Below are positions 39,446 through 44,540 of a stretch of 64,000 nt of DNA, in pieces. Location: NCBI GenBank assembly GCA_945859605.1, contig OX243825.1:16500848-16564847 (forward strand), in the 5' to 3' direction. How positions within the stretch are numbered: position 1 is the first letter of the stretch; the number at the start of each line of letters is the position of its first letter. The position numbers were made by a program, and so were the translations under genes. Below the pieces are notes generated by a model. The model searched no databases. It was given only the letters and a program-made list of their open reading frames with translations, and was not told the DNA's origin. The stretch is from Lumbricus rubellus. Taxonomy: Eukaryota; Annelida; Clitellata; Crassiclitellata; Lumbricidae.

Positions 39446-39890
39446 TACAGACAGACAGACAGATAGATAGATAGATAGATAGAATAATAGTGTTCTGTTC
39501 TTTGACCTTTTCCCCTCAAGGAAAAGCCGACAAGAGTCCGCACTCGCAGCCGATTGTCTGTCAGCGGCCGAGATGATCGACGACTCGTACGCTCGATCTG
39601 ACGGGGGCCACATCCCCGACCTACGCTGCACCCTACACGACGAGCGACGCTACCGTCTCACCCCCGGCCCTCTCATCGGGGCCGCCTCCTCCTACCCGCC
39701 GCCGCCGCCCGCCCTCATCGCCGCCGACCAGGGGGACACCCTGACGACGGCCTACGACGACCAGGACGTTATACTCTGCCGGACGGGGACGAAGGTCTGC
39801 TCTGCGGTCACTGCTGCGCTCCTACAGCCGACGACGACGACGACTGGTCACCGGTCGCTACACTTGTACGAAACGCCACAGTTCGGATGA
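15979..39890 (+). CDS. SUEL/Gal-lectin, sushi-like single-pass receptor (EVA-1-like), six coding exons
   Basis: The model joins 15979-16081, 20785-21075, 23762-23920, 30553-30606, 31860-31947 and 39521-39890. All junctions are GT-AG and phase-consistent, giving 354 residues. Residues 1-27 are a signal peptide (SLIAWTLLTMIQLSSA core). An in-frame ATG at 15898 would add 27 residues but bury the signal. Residues 35-131 form a SUEL/Gal-lectin domain with eight cysteines. Its usual YGR, DPC and KYL motifs read FGR, NPC and SYL, so sugar binding may be altered. Residues 132-184 hold four cysteines in a short sushi-like module ending WTVTCSGTRW. A hydrophobic helix at about 203-227 precedes a basic stop (MKRKSR). 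The tail carries PPPPP and several tyrosines and ends YETPQFG. EVA-1 family receptors have SUEL domains plus one helix and act in axon guidance; the similarity here is architectural. NVT, NGS and NCT are possible N-glycosylation sites. The first exon is the least certain part. Confidence 0.75.
16078..17695 (+). repeat. 26-bp minisatellite copying the exon 1 splice donor, split by a transposon
   Basis: Exon 1 of the receptor gene ends AATCAAG|GTAAATGATTGTA. Downstream the intron repeats a 26-bp unit beginning GTAAATGATTGTATG and ending CATCAAG. About seven units precede 16264, one unit is split by the insertion at 16266-17570, and three or four follow to about 17695. Most units keep AAG|GTAAAT, a good 5' splice-site match. 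Confidence 0.85.
16266..17570. mobile_element. TA-flanked DNA transposon, non-autonomous (Tc1/mariner-type TSD)
   Basis: A 1305-bp element. The left terminus GGGTAACTTGTCCTAATTCC is the inverse of the right terminus ending ATTAGGACAAATTACCC, with a few mismatches. It is flanked by TA at 16264-16265 and 17571-17572. Removing the element and one TA restores an intact 26-bp satellite unit. The subterminal regions repeat the word AATTCCAGCC on both strands several times (for example 16468, 16510, 17108, 17133, 17150). No ORF over 75 residues and no transposase were found. A TA TSD suggests the Tc1/mariner superfamily, but the termini were not matched to a named family. Confidence 0.85.
17736..17874. 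repeat. Dispersed repeat R4
   Basis: GAGAATTGCGGAAAAATAAC at one end and CCCCGGCAATTCTC at the other form inverted ends. The interior has TTCAAATTGGGGTATG and GACTGGGGGTTGAACCC. The minus-strand frame across this copy and the plus-strand frame across 61656-61806 translate to similar strings (PQSFLEP...), which reflects repeat homology and is not evidence of a gene. Confidence 0.6.
18309..18556. mobile_element. hAT-like MITE
   Basis: A 248-bp element with inverted ends CATAGGCGTAGAGGAC and, on the opposite strand at the other end, CATAGGCGTAAAAGAC. It is flanked by a perfect 8-bp TSD GCAACAGA (18301-18308 and 18557-18564). The G-run near its left end and the TCTGACGACC word recur in other hAT MITEs of this window. 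It lies in intron 1 of the lectin-receptor gene. No transposase. Confidence 0.85.
18565..20784 (+). other. Receptor intron 1, distal part; (ATTC)n array
   Basis: This is mostly unique sequence. An imperfect (ATTC)n array, mixed with ATTTGCTC units, covers about 19878-20092. A partial relative of dispersed repeat R2 (GTGAATAAGCTGGTTCCC) lies near 18605. No exon is recognised until the SUEL exon at 20785. Confidence 0.6.
21590..22070. repeat. (GGAT)n-type satellite
   Basis: ATGGATGG units mixed with ATGCATACATGG form a block of about 450 bp, the inverse of the ATCC satellite at 4 kb. It lies in receptor intron 2. His/Pro/Ser-rich frames through it are not genes. Confidence 0.9.
22266..22340. 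repeat. (TG)n and (CTGT)n repeat
   Basis: A TG dinucleotide tract is interrupted by CTG and grades into CTGT tetranucleotides. Confidence 0.85.
22434..22715. repeat. 48-bp minisatellite, open in several frames
   Basis: Each 48-bp period consists of a 28-bp half and a 20-bp half. Both begin GCATGCCTCTCTT and differ by a CTCCCGTC insertion. About five periods are nearly identical, implying recent expansion. Because 48 is a multiple of three, five frames stay open and give strings such as MPGGREKERHAGRKR. There is no start context, splice support or homology, so I treat it as a satellite. Confidence 0.9.
22846..22980. repeat. (GACA)n/(GA)n repeat
   Basis: GAGAGA runs followed by a (CAGA)n array, then GAGACAGA units. 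Non-coding. Confidence 0.9.
23005..23335. repeat. ATTGT/TTGCATTGTC pentanucleotide-like array
   Basis: A degenerate array with the periodic words TTGTATTGT and CTTGCATTGT. A pure (TATTG)n run recurs at 24600-24650, still in receptor introns. Confidence 0.8.
23589..23735 (+). repeat. Dispersed repeat R2
   Basis: The words are GACTGCTCTTACGGAC, CGTGAATAAGCTGG, CCCGCGCTTGGCTTTC and AGCGCTTTAGAAATTTGG followed by ATTACGATTACG. Two related copies sit at 62421-62505 and 62548-62675. This copy ends about 25 bp upstream of the 3' splice site of the sushi-like exon of the receptor gene. Confidence 0.7.
24085..24660. repeat. Pentanucleotide (TAGTA/TAGTG)n array
   Basis: About 400 bp of 5-bp units, TAGTA and TAGTG, in homogeneous sub-blocks. 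24225-24290 is mainly TAGTA-type and 24290-24360 mainly TAGTG-type. A (TATTG)n run follows at 24605-24650. Tyr/Thr/Leu frames are artefacts. Confidence 0.9.
25196..25615. repeat. (GT)n followed by a 380-bp pure purine tract
   Basis: (GT)n at 25196-25229 changes directly into a GA/GAGAGG tract that is almost free of pyrimidines on this strand to about 25612. Its units are GAGAGG and GAGAGC with CAGAGG variants. Repeat-encoded Arg/Glu frames are rejected as genes. It lies in intron 3 of the receptor gene. Confidence 0.9.
25640..26000 (-). pseudogene. Degenerate LINE reverse-transcriptase fragment
   Basis: On the minus strand the frame around 25900-25965 reads HGIEIHLYADDTQPYANRSA, the catalytic YADD block of a CR1/L2/Jockey-type reverse transcriptase. 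It is followed after stop codons and a frameshift by LNPDKSELIRLF near 25770-25800, the usual downstream LN.DK.E block. The region is interrupted by stops and cannot encode a protein. It is an old 5'-truncated insertion in receptor intron 3. Confidence 0.6.
26140..26349. repeat. Dispersed repeat R3 (diverged copy)
   Basis: It ends with GCTGCACATTTTGTGTATAG, AACTGCACG and TTAAAAAAAC, matching 56925-57119 and 61077-61262. The 56.9-kb copy is a hAT-like MITE with an 8-bp TSD, so this is probably a decayed relative. Confidence 0.6.
26350..27840 (+). other. Receptor intron 3, no exon recognised
   Basis: AT-rich unique sequence. A partial R4 end (GAGAATTGTGGAAAAATAAC) lies at 26917 and an (AATAC)n run at 27711-27745. 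The short frame at 27451-27550 begins MSLVWYLVYLLITHNDAFA and looks like a signal peptide ending at a plausible donor (TTAAG|GTATAT). Its phase does not fit the next receptor exon, so it is not included in the gene. Confidence 0.4.
27840..28130. repeat. (CTGT)n/(CTGC)n/(CCGT)n microsatellite
   Basis: About 290 bp of tetranucleotide repeat with sub-blocks of CTGC, CCGT and CTGT, consistent with successive point mutation and re-expansion. Frames through it are artefacts. Confidence 0.9.
28262..28372. repeat. (CGT/CAT) trinucleotide repeat
   Basis: An imperfect CGTCATCATCG-type triplet array, encoding Asp runs on the minus strand. No gene context. Confidence 0.85.
28570..28915. repeat. CAGA then GGGA purine-rich repeat
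   Basis: CAGA-type repeats to about 28760 grade into GGGAGG/GGAAGG purine-rich sequence to about 28910. A GCGCATGCGCAGA word (NRF1-like) lies near 29025 but no associated exon is seen. Confidence 0.85.
28916..29904 (+). other. Receptor intron 3, no gene seen
   Basis: Unique AT-rich sequence, with no exon, repeat family or recognisable ORF. Confidence 0.55.
29905..30495 (+). mobile_element. S1 SINE interrupted near its 5' end by a hAT MITE
   Basis: The SINE head starts at about 29907 (TGGGGCGC). It is broken by the MITE at 29916-30264 and resumes with the duplicated TGGGGCGC and GGTGGTGTAGTGGG. The body follows with TTTGAATCCACC (B-box region), CAAGTCCTTCACTCGC, TTCGGTGTGAAACTCC and GGAGCGCCTCTGAGTAGCG. 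It ends about 60 bp upstream of receptor exon 4. Confidence 0.85.
29916..30264. mobile_element. hAT-like MITE inside a SINE
   Basis: A 349-bp element with inverted ends CAAGGCCGTA and TACGGCCTTG and a perfect 8-bp TSD TGGGGCGC (29908-29915, 30265-30272). The interior has a long G-run near the left end, C-runs, and two AAGGTCGTCAGAAATT words. Non-autonomous. Confidence 0.9.
30703..31045. repeat. (GAT)n, (GGT)n and (GAC/GAT)n triplet array
   Basis: About 340 bp. GAT units are followed by roughly 120 bp of nearly pure GGT (30800-30920), then GGC/GGT, then GAC/GAT. Frames encode Val, His or Met runs and are not genes. It sits in receptor intron 4, about 100 bp after the short exon at 30553-30606. 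Confidence 0.95.
31685..31812 (+). mobile_element. S1 SINE 3'-end fragment followed by (GAAT)n
   Basis: GTCGGAGCGCCTCTGAGTAG, then TTGAAGGAGCGCTATTAAAA, then a (GAAT)n microsatellite (31758-31812). The array ends about 47 bp before the transmembrane exon at 31860. Confidence 0.8.
32134..32648 (-). repeat. 3' LTR (minus-strand sense)
   Basis: 515 bp with TGTCA...TGACA inverted ends, the same length as the other LTR and with no difference found on comparison by eye. The open frame 32380-32637 inside it is repeated in the other LTR and is a shadow. Confidence 0.95.
32649..32669 (-). other. Polypurine tract
   Basis: On the minus strand AAAAGAAAGGAAGGAGGTAA lies immediately upstream of the 3' LTR, the normal place for plus-strand DNA priming in an LTR retrotransposon. 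Confidence 0.85.
32766..33323 (-). pseudogene. RT C-terminal remnant and RNase H
   Basis: A 185-residue frame. It begins FFGFYRQFICNFAEIAKPL, the post-catalytic end of a Ty3/gypsy RT. It continues into RNase H with DSSDFAVGAVLSQ, ATIEKEAYAIIWALNKLK, FTDHNPLVYL and the terminal NVVADCLSRL. The catalytic RT blocks that should precede it (LPxG-type entry, YxDD) are absent; the deletion point lies at about 33320-33340. The upstream ORF is in a different frame and stops at 33332. It probably came from one gag-pol reading frame before the deletion. Confidence 0.9.
33332..37567 (-). CDS. Gag-protease-integrase polyprotein of the LTR element
   Basis: A 1411-residue ORF. Residues about 80-315 are a long Glu/Lys/Arg/Gln-rich coiled coil, unusual in gag. 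A capsid-like region (about 330-495) follows, then a CCHC knuckle CHNCNSDKHLIKHC at about 592-605. The aspartic protease active site is ALIDSGTEIP near 712. An acidic Ser/Glu/Asp linker occupies about 840-910. The integrase has an HHCC finger (HESVFGGH near 980 and CKSCEKC near 1013) and a DDE core in MDVVGP, SDRGTNF and GLVERW (about 1047, 1106 and 1143). The final residues SDKPGLCTLVEQEVVLNP are the normal lead-in to RT, then a stop at the deletion. The start was chosen at the first ATG after the leader. Confidence 0.92.
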   Translation of the reverse strand: MEKLTEKKQANIKKMSTDRLIKLLIEADLDAEEVEQMSREELMRNLAEVWAKKEEEGAVGGAAEKPVEKPEAPMSMEALLQFMIMKEEQRKQEEKERKQEEKEKEEQRRQEEKERKQEEKERKQEEKEKEEQRAERAEKLERIRQQEIDMQKQQFQLQLEQMKIDRDESERRRMELMIEYEKARKSDEEIRKQQIEDKKAREEEKEKMRLQELERAEEIRQEEFQAGKDNLEKAEREREEQMQLEQKKLAIKEAQLKEMAIEKEERRKQLELLQQKIEQEELRRIEDQDRLKKRDEDDRKSREVSEQIRLKEGETMVSKIKKIGDAMKHVLPKMPYDMMEVPLYFETVENAFNSFAVEKQYWVKLLLPLMTPRARTVLNRLSFENLDKYDAVKEHWLKEFKLTAREYRSRFADAKKTAEETYTMFTARLKNLLNYYVRSRRVDKDYEKLFDLLVADKLKECLPPGPLQFVLAKEGTECLEASNVADLADIHVNNRIGVMFQDKPKFEAWDNSPKQPKWNKDSKDTGSQAKSNDAKKDDYSGKQWSQDKQQSTWDRQAYNRTPPLGRPTESNASYTPYNKWENKEQRSFIKKRCHNCNSDKHLIKHCQAPGAANLRKNFSRSAENLRVNQIQVINAPPGWEEQCNQETEVKSVMKCTPQFTILKEAIKTTSIAESCRETKSKEECQRIKKISLQHVNVEIRGTDGQPVQVEALIDSGTEIPVINEELLKGTTVEEIGRVHLQCVAGEPIPAKLVKIEVRMSGRNEGAATEDRTINIAPYLTLVCASISAELCKENPEKFLLHPEIIAELKEVPPISILQGELQANVTTRAQSRRAEVEDGEDETINESSQEDDTESEDELSIQDDERTTSENNETEEEMAACERNDSEDSGSDAELETSMRDLFTENSNDERQLEDAKKFEEQQRNDESLKSWWRIAEDQGSEFIVVNGLLYKKHQMLDQLVYQLVLPKERRIQVMELAHESVFGGHLGEEKTRERIKLSFVWPKMRRDVVKFCKSCEKCQLKARSLVMDRVPITPIPREDVPFRRMTMDVVGPIEPKSAAGHKYCLCIVDSCTRWPTIFLLKSLTAKAVCEALMKLFIDVGVPSVITSDRGTNFTASLTREFLKLMGCCPRFDSPGHPEAAGLVERWNQTFKKMVHHVIVENPRQWHKIIPFTVWALREVPNATTGVAPYLLVYGKMPRGPLTILKESWTKEINLPPNIGVQPAKYLKNLRADMEKALIFAENCAEEKQKQYASQYNKRAKDKEFEPGENVIVLYPTSTNKLISRWHGPCTVLQRRSKYSYLVDMNENGRRIVHANKMRKFIARTLSCGLIVEEDDEFGSVVELPLKEDHAETTQKSLQLDYEQIGHLTSEQQKQLLDVLNCYADRVSDKPGLCTLVEQEVVLNPKNPNIC
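37884..37901 (-). other. Primer-binding site, tRNA-Leu-like
   Basis: On the minus strand TGGTGGCAGCGGTGGGAT begins 2 bp after the 5' LTR. It is complementary to a tRNA 3' end reading ATCCCACCGCTGCCACCA. I recognise this as the acceptor/T-arm end of metazoan tRNA-Leu(AAG) from memory. The 18-base run starting with TGG at this place is visible directly. Confidence 0.8.
37904..38418 (-). repeat. 5' LTR (minus-strand sense)
   Basis: 515 bp, identical in length and, on comparison by eye, in sequence to 32134-32648. It is followed by TSD copy GTCTA at 38419-38423. Confidence 0.95.
38424..38940. repeat. R4 repeat copies, otherwise no gene
   Basis: A partial copy at about 38639-38697 ends CCCGGCAATTCTCACC. 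A second copy at about 38785-38934 has GGAATTGACGGGTGGGG at one end and TTTTTTACAATTCTCAT at the other. Both belong to the R4 family. No exon is seen. Confidence 0.5.
39063..39484 (+). mobile_element. Two S1 SINE 3'-end fragments with different simple-repeat tails
   Basis: The first fragment (39071-39118) has GGGAGCGCTCCTGAGTAG and GGAGCGCTATATCAAG, followed by (TAAA)n. The second (39362-39410) has CGGGAGCGCCTCTGAGTAG and GTGCGCTATATAAATC, followed by (CAGA)n then (TAGA)n to 39484. The second array ends about 36 bp before the last receptor exon (39521). Between them TACTATTATAA is repeated about five times (39272-39360). Confidence 0.8.
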
Positions 39891-40060
39891 ATATTCATTA
39901 GATTGGGTGTCATGCGTATGTTCGTGAATATTCATTAGAATATGCATATGCATGTTCCGTGAAATGCGTTGGCAATCGATGTCACATGATAGTTTTGATG
40001 AATATTCATTAGTGAGTTCATGCATATGCATGTTCCGTGAAATGCGTTGGTGAATAATGC
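39888..40060 (+). repeat. Repeated motifs in the receptor 3' UTR
   Basis: TGAATATTCATTAG, a palindrome-containing 14-mer, occurs at 39888 (its TGA is the stop codon), 39924 and 39998. ATGCATATGCATGTTCCGTG followed by AAATGCGTTGG occurs at about 39942 and 40021. The second motif pair forms a direct duplication of about 78 bp. This lies at once downstream of the receptor stop and is probably transcribed. Confidence 0.75.
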
Positions 40061-41213
40061 TAAAAGTGACGTCGCGCTGAGAACATGGTTTCCCTAGTAT
40101 AGGGCCATCCAAATATTGCGTACGCGATCCTGTATTTTCGAATTTTCGACCCCCACCCGGTTGCAGCTCGCACATTTTGCGGACCCCTATACCGCTATGC
40201 GCAGGTAGACCTATAGGCTACCGATAGCCTAGCCTACTCATCGGTTAATTCTTCTAAAGACGGTTAGGCCTAGGGTTTAGGGATGGGGATAGGAACTTAG
40301 GGTTAGGTAGGCCTATGCCTAATTATAATGTATGGTAGGCGACTTGTCGGTGTCGAGAACCCTCCCCCCGCCGTACTCCAGTGAGGCGATTACCCTTCCC
40401 TCTCTCTATCCCTCCATTGTCTTGTCTTGTCAACCATGCATCCTCGATTGTTGGTCGCTTCATGAACAAGTTTTTCCAAGCTGCAATATTGACAACCCAT
40501 CCCATCCTCGGCCTCCATCGTGCTCTTGCTACCCCTCCCTGCGTACGCAATAATATGGACTGCCCCAGATTGCTACCAGCGATGTCGCGCTATTGAGAAC
40601 ATCGAGCATTGACGATGGTCCTAACAGGCGAGGTCCGCTGGGTTTTATCAACCTCGGGAGTCTTGTTGATAAACTGAGCAAATGGAATCGACTTGTAGCG
40701 CCATCGTTGAGACTTTCAGACGTTTGTATCGTTACAATTACGCTTATGTTACAGGTTGTGTTATGTAAGAGTTGTTTGAAGTCCAGTTTTTATACGATTT
40801 TCGATTATTTTCTGTTGTGCTTTGAGTTTTGTATCTCCACCCGTGGGCCGTGGCCGCACATGGTTCTGAAAAACTATGAACAGTGAAAGCGTGCCCAGGT
40901 CCGATTTGGTAATTTTCACGAACGTATATTAAATACTAAATACACTGTGCAACTAAAATAATCGATACTTTCTTTGGCTTTCACAATGCCTCTTTGACTG
41001 TGAAGAATTTGAGTAGGCTACAAGCAGAGGCTGACTTGATCATCTTCCAACACCTTTGGGGAAACTCACCAACTTCATCATAAATTATTCTAGGCCCCCA
41101 ACAGCCATACCTACAATTGTTTATTATTCAGTAGGCCTGCTTTGTAGCCTACTTTGTAGACAAATGGATTGCTCCCCAAGAAAATATTATGCAGCTTGAA
41201 TGGACACAGTGAG
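40061..41213. other. No gene seen
   Basis: Unique sequence. The short frames around 40323-40886 on both strands have no recognisable domain. Confidence 0.55.
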
Positions 41214-41416
41214 CAGTGTTTAATCTATAGTCCTCTGATTTGGGGGGGGGGTTCACGTTTCTTGGGGGGGGCAAACAGGGGGGGGCAAACGGCTATTTTT
41301 TCGATGGGCGGCAACCGCCGAGGCACACACCATCAACATCCTTAGCCTAATAAATTTTTTGGGACAACCTGGGGGAGAAATCCCCGCACCCCCGGAGATG
41401 CCTAGACTAAACACTG
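41214..41416. mobile_element. MITE with 9-bp TSD
   Basis: A 203-bp element with inverted ends CAGTGTTTAATCTA and TAGACTAAACACTG. It is flanked by a perfect 9-bp repeat CACAGTGAG (41205-41213 and 41417-41425). The interior has G-runs like the hAT MITEs. A 9-bp TSD is typical of Mutator-like elements, but the CAGTG terminus resembles hAT, so the superfamily is left open. No coding capacity. Confidence 0.7.
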
Positions 41417-41651
41417 CACAGTGAGGAAGTCTGACTGTCTTATAACACGTCCATAATATAATGACGTTATTTTCTATGGCCACATTTTTCAGAATCAAGT
41501 AGCCTATTGACTGTGTTATATTATCAGAACTCATGTTATAATGGAGTGTGCAATACTAAGTTTCTTGTGTACATTAATTGTGGCCTATATAAGCAGACTG
41601 TCAATTGCTAATTATTGGCCAGTACAAACAAGTTTTTGACGACTTCAGTAG

Positions 41652-41806
41652 GCTACACACAGGGCTTAAAGTGTGGTTGGACGGTCATGGACGGCGTCCG
41701 GGCATTTATTTTCAAATCTGAACGCTGTCCTGCCACTTATTGGACCAGAACAACCTGAAAAGGTAAGGGGCTTCCAGGCACTTCTTTTTCTACACTTTAA
41801 GCACCG
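41652..41806. repeat. Dispersed repeat R5
   Basis: GGCTTAAAGTGTGG at one end and CACTTTAAGCACC at the other are inverted. The interior has GGTCATGGACGGCGTCC and TCCAGGCACTTC. A diverged copy lies at 51571-51680. It looks like an old MITE with a CAGGGCTTAAAG-type terminus; no clean TSD remains. Confidence 0.6.
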
Positions 41807-41899
41807 AGTATACACAGAGTATACATACTGCATACATAAACCAAGCAACTGGATCATAAAGTTTAGTCAGGATTGGTCATCAGTTTAAAATATCTGCCA

Positions 41900-43330
41900 T
41901 TAAGAATTGTGCAGCCGCTTTTAATTTTATTTATTTACTGGTCAAATGCATGCAACATGAATTATTATTAGATTTATAAAATGAAAATGGCTTGCTTGAT
42001 AATTATAGTAATTCTAGTCTACAATTTGGATTTCTTGATAACTGCAAGGCACCAGTAAAAAGCCACATCATAATATTGTGGAAGGCCTGGAAGTCAAAGT
42101 GACTTTATACTAATTATGATTGTTTCATGAACAACTACACTATCTAGATAACTGCTGAGAAGCCACATTTGCAACACACAGCTGATCCACAAACACTTTA
42201 ATCTTTTACCCGTTTGCCCCGAGAATATCCGCTGAAAACGGGCTTAAAATTTAAAAATGAACGGGTAAAGGGTTAAGAGATCTATGCATTATAAATCGAC
42301 TGAATGGCATAAGCAATTAATCTTTTAAGCATTGTTCAAAGAGAAACGGTTTAAATCAATAAACTGTCTTTGTTTTAAAACCACCATAAAAACCAACAAA
42401 GGAGGAGTGAAGTTTGAGTTTTTTACTCCGCTCAAATTCAACAGTCAAATTCAACGCCTTTAGTAGACTTCAGCCTTCAAACATTTCTACATGTCTACAA
42501 ACTCATCTGGGGGTTTATGAATCACAGCAGTTTAGCACCCTGCCAAGGGCATGCTGGCTTAAATACATGTATTAACAACAGACACCACATTCAAGAATAG
42601 GCACCGCATATATAAGATATGGTACAGCGTATTACAATAAAACATTGCACAATAGCCAATTTGTAGTATAAATGATCCTGCATCCACCGTTACTTGGGAA
42701 GCAATCAGCATCTTTTCCATCCTCACATTCAGCTTTATCAACTATCAGACAATTCAGAGCTGAACTACTGAATTTTAATGTCTCTTATGCAAGAGATGAT
42801 CCAGAAATTAATGCAAACAGTTTAAAGTAAATTACGGCAAGCGTAACTTTTCACAACAAGACTAGATAAAAGACAGAAACCTTGCAAACAATTCATAGAC
42901 AGAATGCAGAGATAAATGAGGATGTTATCAGGTACAAGGTCATCAAACTTTATTGCATCATGGGTTCTAACAGAATACATCTACTCTTATTTTATTTATA
43001 TTTAAGCAGCAAATATCTATGTATTTAGGCGTAAACTATGCTAACATAAGGTTTTATTTATGCTTTAAACAATTGGTAAATGTAGATTTTAAGCTGAAAG
43101 CACCAAAAGCTACCTGAACTTAACGCAGAGATCACAAATCGTAAATAAGAATTCATTAAAAAATAAACAGATACTGATAACAAAGACACCCACTTACAAT
43201 TTACATTTGCAAAGGTTAGTTTAATTCATTCTCCCACAAATAAATCATTCAAAATAAATTGAAAACATTATATTATGCCTCATAGTAAAACAAATTCCTG
43301 TGCAACATGGTCGGGAACCTGATCTTGCAT
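41900..43330. other. No gene seen
   Basis: AT-rich unique sequence without recognisable exons, RNA genes or repeat families. Confidence 0.55.
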
Positions 43331-43336
43331 ATATAA

Positions 43337-43552
43337 TGTGGGGTGCAGTGGAGTAGGAGTATTTCGGTGCCTTGGAGCTGGAAAGGTTGTGGGTTGGAAT
43401 CCACCTCAAGCTGTCTCGTAGGGACATTTACAGTAAAGGCAATAAATATATAAGTTTGACGTTAATTAAGATTACTGCATAACTTTTACATGTAAAGCGC
43501 AGTGCAGTGCATTTGCAAGCATTAAATTAAAGAAAAATTATTTTTATATTAT
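43337..43552 (+). mobile_element. Chimeric SINE: S1 head joined to S2 body
   Basis: 43337-43436 is the S1 tRNA-like head (GTGGGGTGCAGTGGAGTAGG, the B-box-like GTTGGAATCC and CTCGTAGGGAC). About 20 bp later, 43458-43550 matches the body of SINE family S2 (ATTAAGATTACTGCATAAC, GTAAAGCGCAGTGC, AAAGAAAAATTATT) rather than the S1 body. Template switching or adjacent insertion could explain it. Confidence 0.6.
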
Positions 43553-44540
43553 ATAGCTTAATTTTCAACACAAAAGTTGCACATTTTCATTGTTTGCCAT
43601 ATTGTTGCTGAATCCGGAAATGGGTCGCTTGACATCACAAAATGCGTGAAATAATTGACAAGCCAAAATTAATCGATTAACATTATTAACGATTAATTAA
43701 TCAATGTTACAATCCTCAGCCCTAACATATACAATATACATGTCAAACAACCACATAGTAACATAACCTTGTTATAACCTCAGACTATACACAGCTCCAA
43801 AAGACAGCATTATAAGCGAACTTCTACTGTTCTAATAACTTTCAATTCCAAAAACATTTATTTACACAGCTGCACCATTTAGGACAATGTTACTTACATC
43901 ACCCCCCCCCCCCCAATATTATAGTATTATCAAATGACAGCAATTGTAATACCTATTTGCTTCTCTGTACGGGTCTGTCAATTTGCTCACAGTATTATAG
44001 TGTGATTATAATATTCAGACCACATCTTTAAAGTTCAGTGGGGATGAAGACTATTAGTTCTAAAAAAGTCTATATCGATATTTACTTCTTGTGATCAGAA
44101 TTTGCCTAAGATCATTTAAGGACTAAATTCAAATCTTCAATAAGCTTATAGTTTGTAAATCACTTAACTGTCACCCCTCTCGGTAAAGTTCATAAAATTA
44201 TCTGACAGAGCTGCAAAAGTTACCACAACTTGTGGAAATGCAAGTCAAAAATTTTCAGATATGCAGTAAAACTACAATATTATTGCTATGGATGGCAATG
44301 CACAGTTACTGATCATGCAAATCAAATAACCCAATAAACCATTCAGTCAGTCTACATCGATAGATGCTCTCATGCAAATATGATAAAAACTTGACAAAAT
44401 GACAGAGTGTTATATGAACAAAAACCGAGTTTAAACGCACTGACACGTCTCATGATGTGTTACGTTTAAATGAAACACGACAATGTCTTCAACAGCTACA
44501 ACACTTGTGGAACTTGTGAGAAATACGTCGGGCTGTTTGG
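43553..44540. other. No gene seen; probable 3' UTR and flank of the FAM174-like gene
   Basis: AT-rich unique sequence downstream of the minus-strand FAM174-like stop codon. It contains a C-run at 43903-43914. No exon is recognised. Confidence 0.5.
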
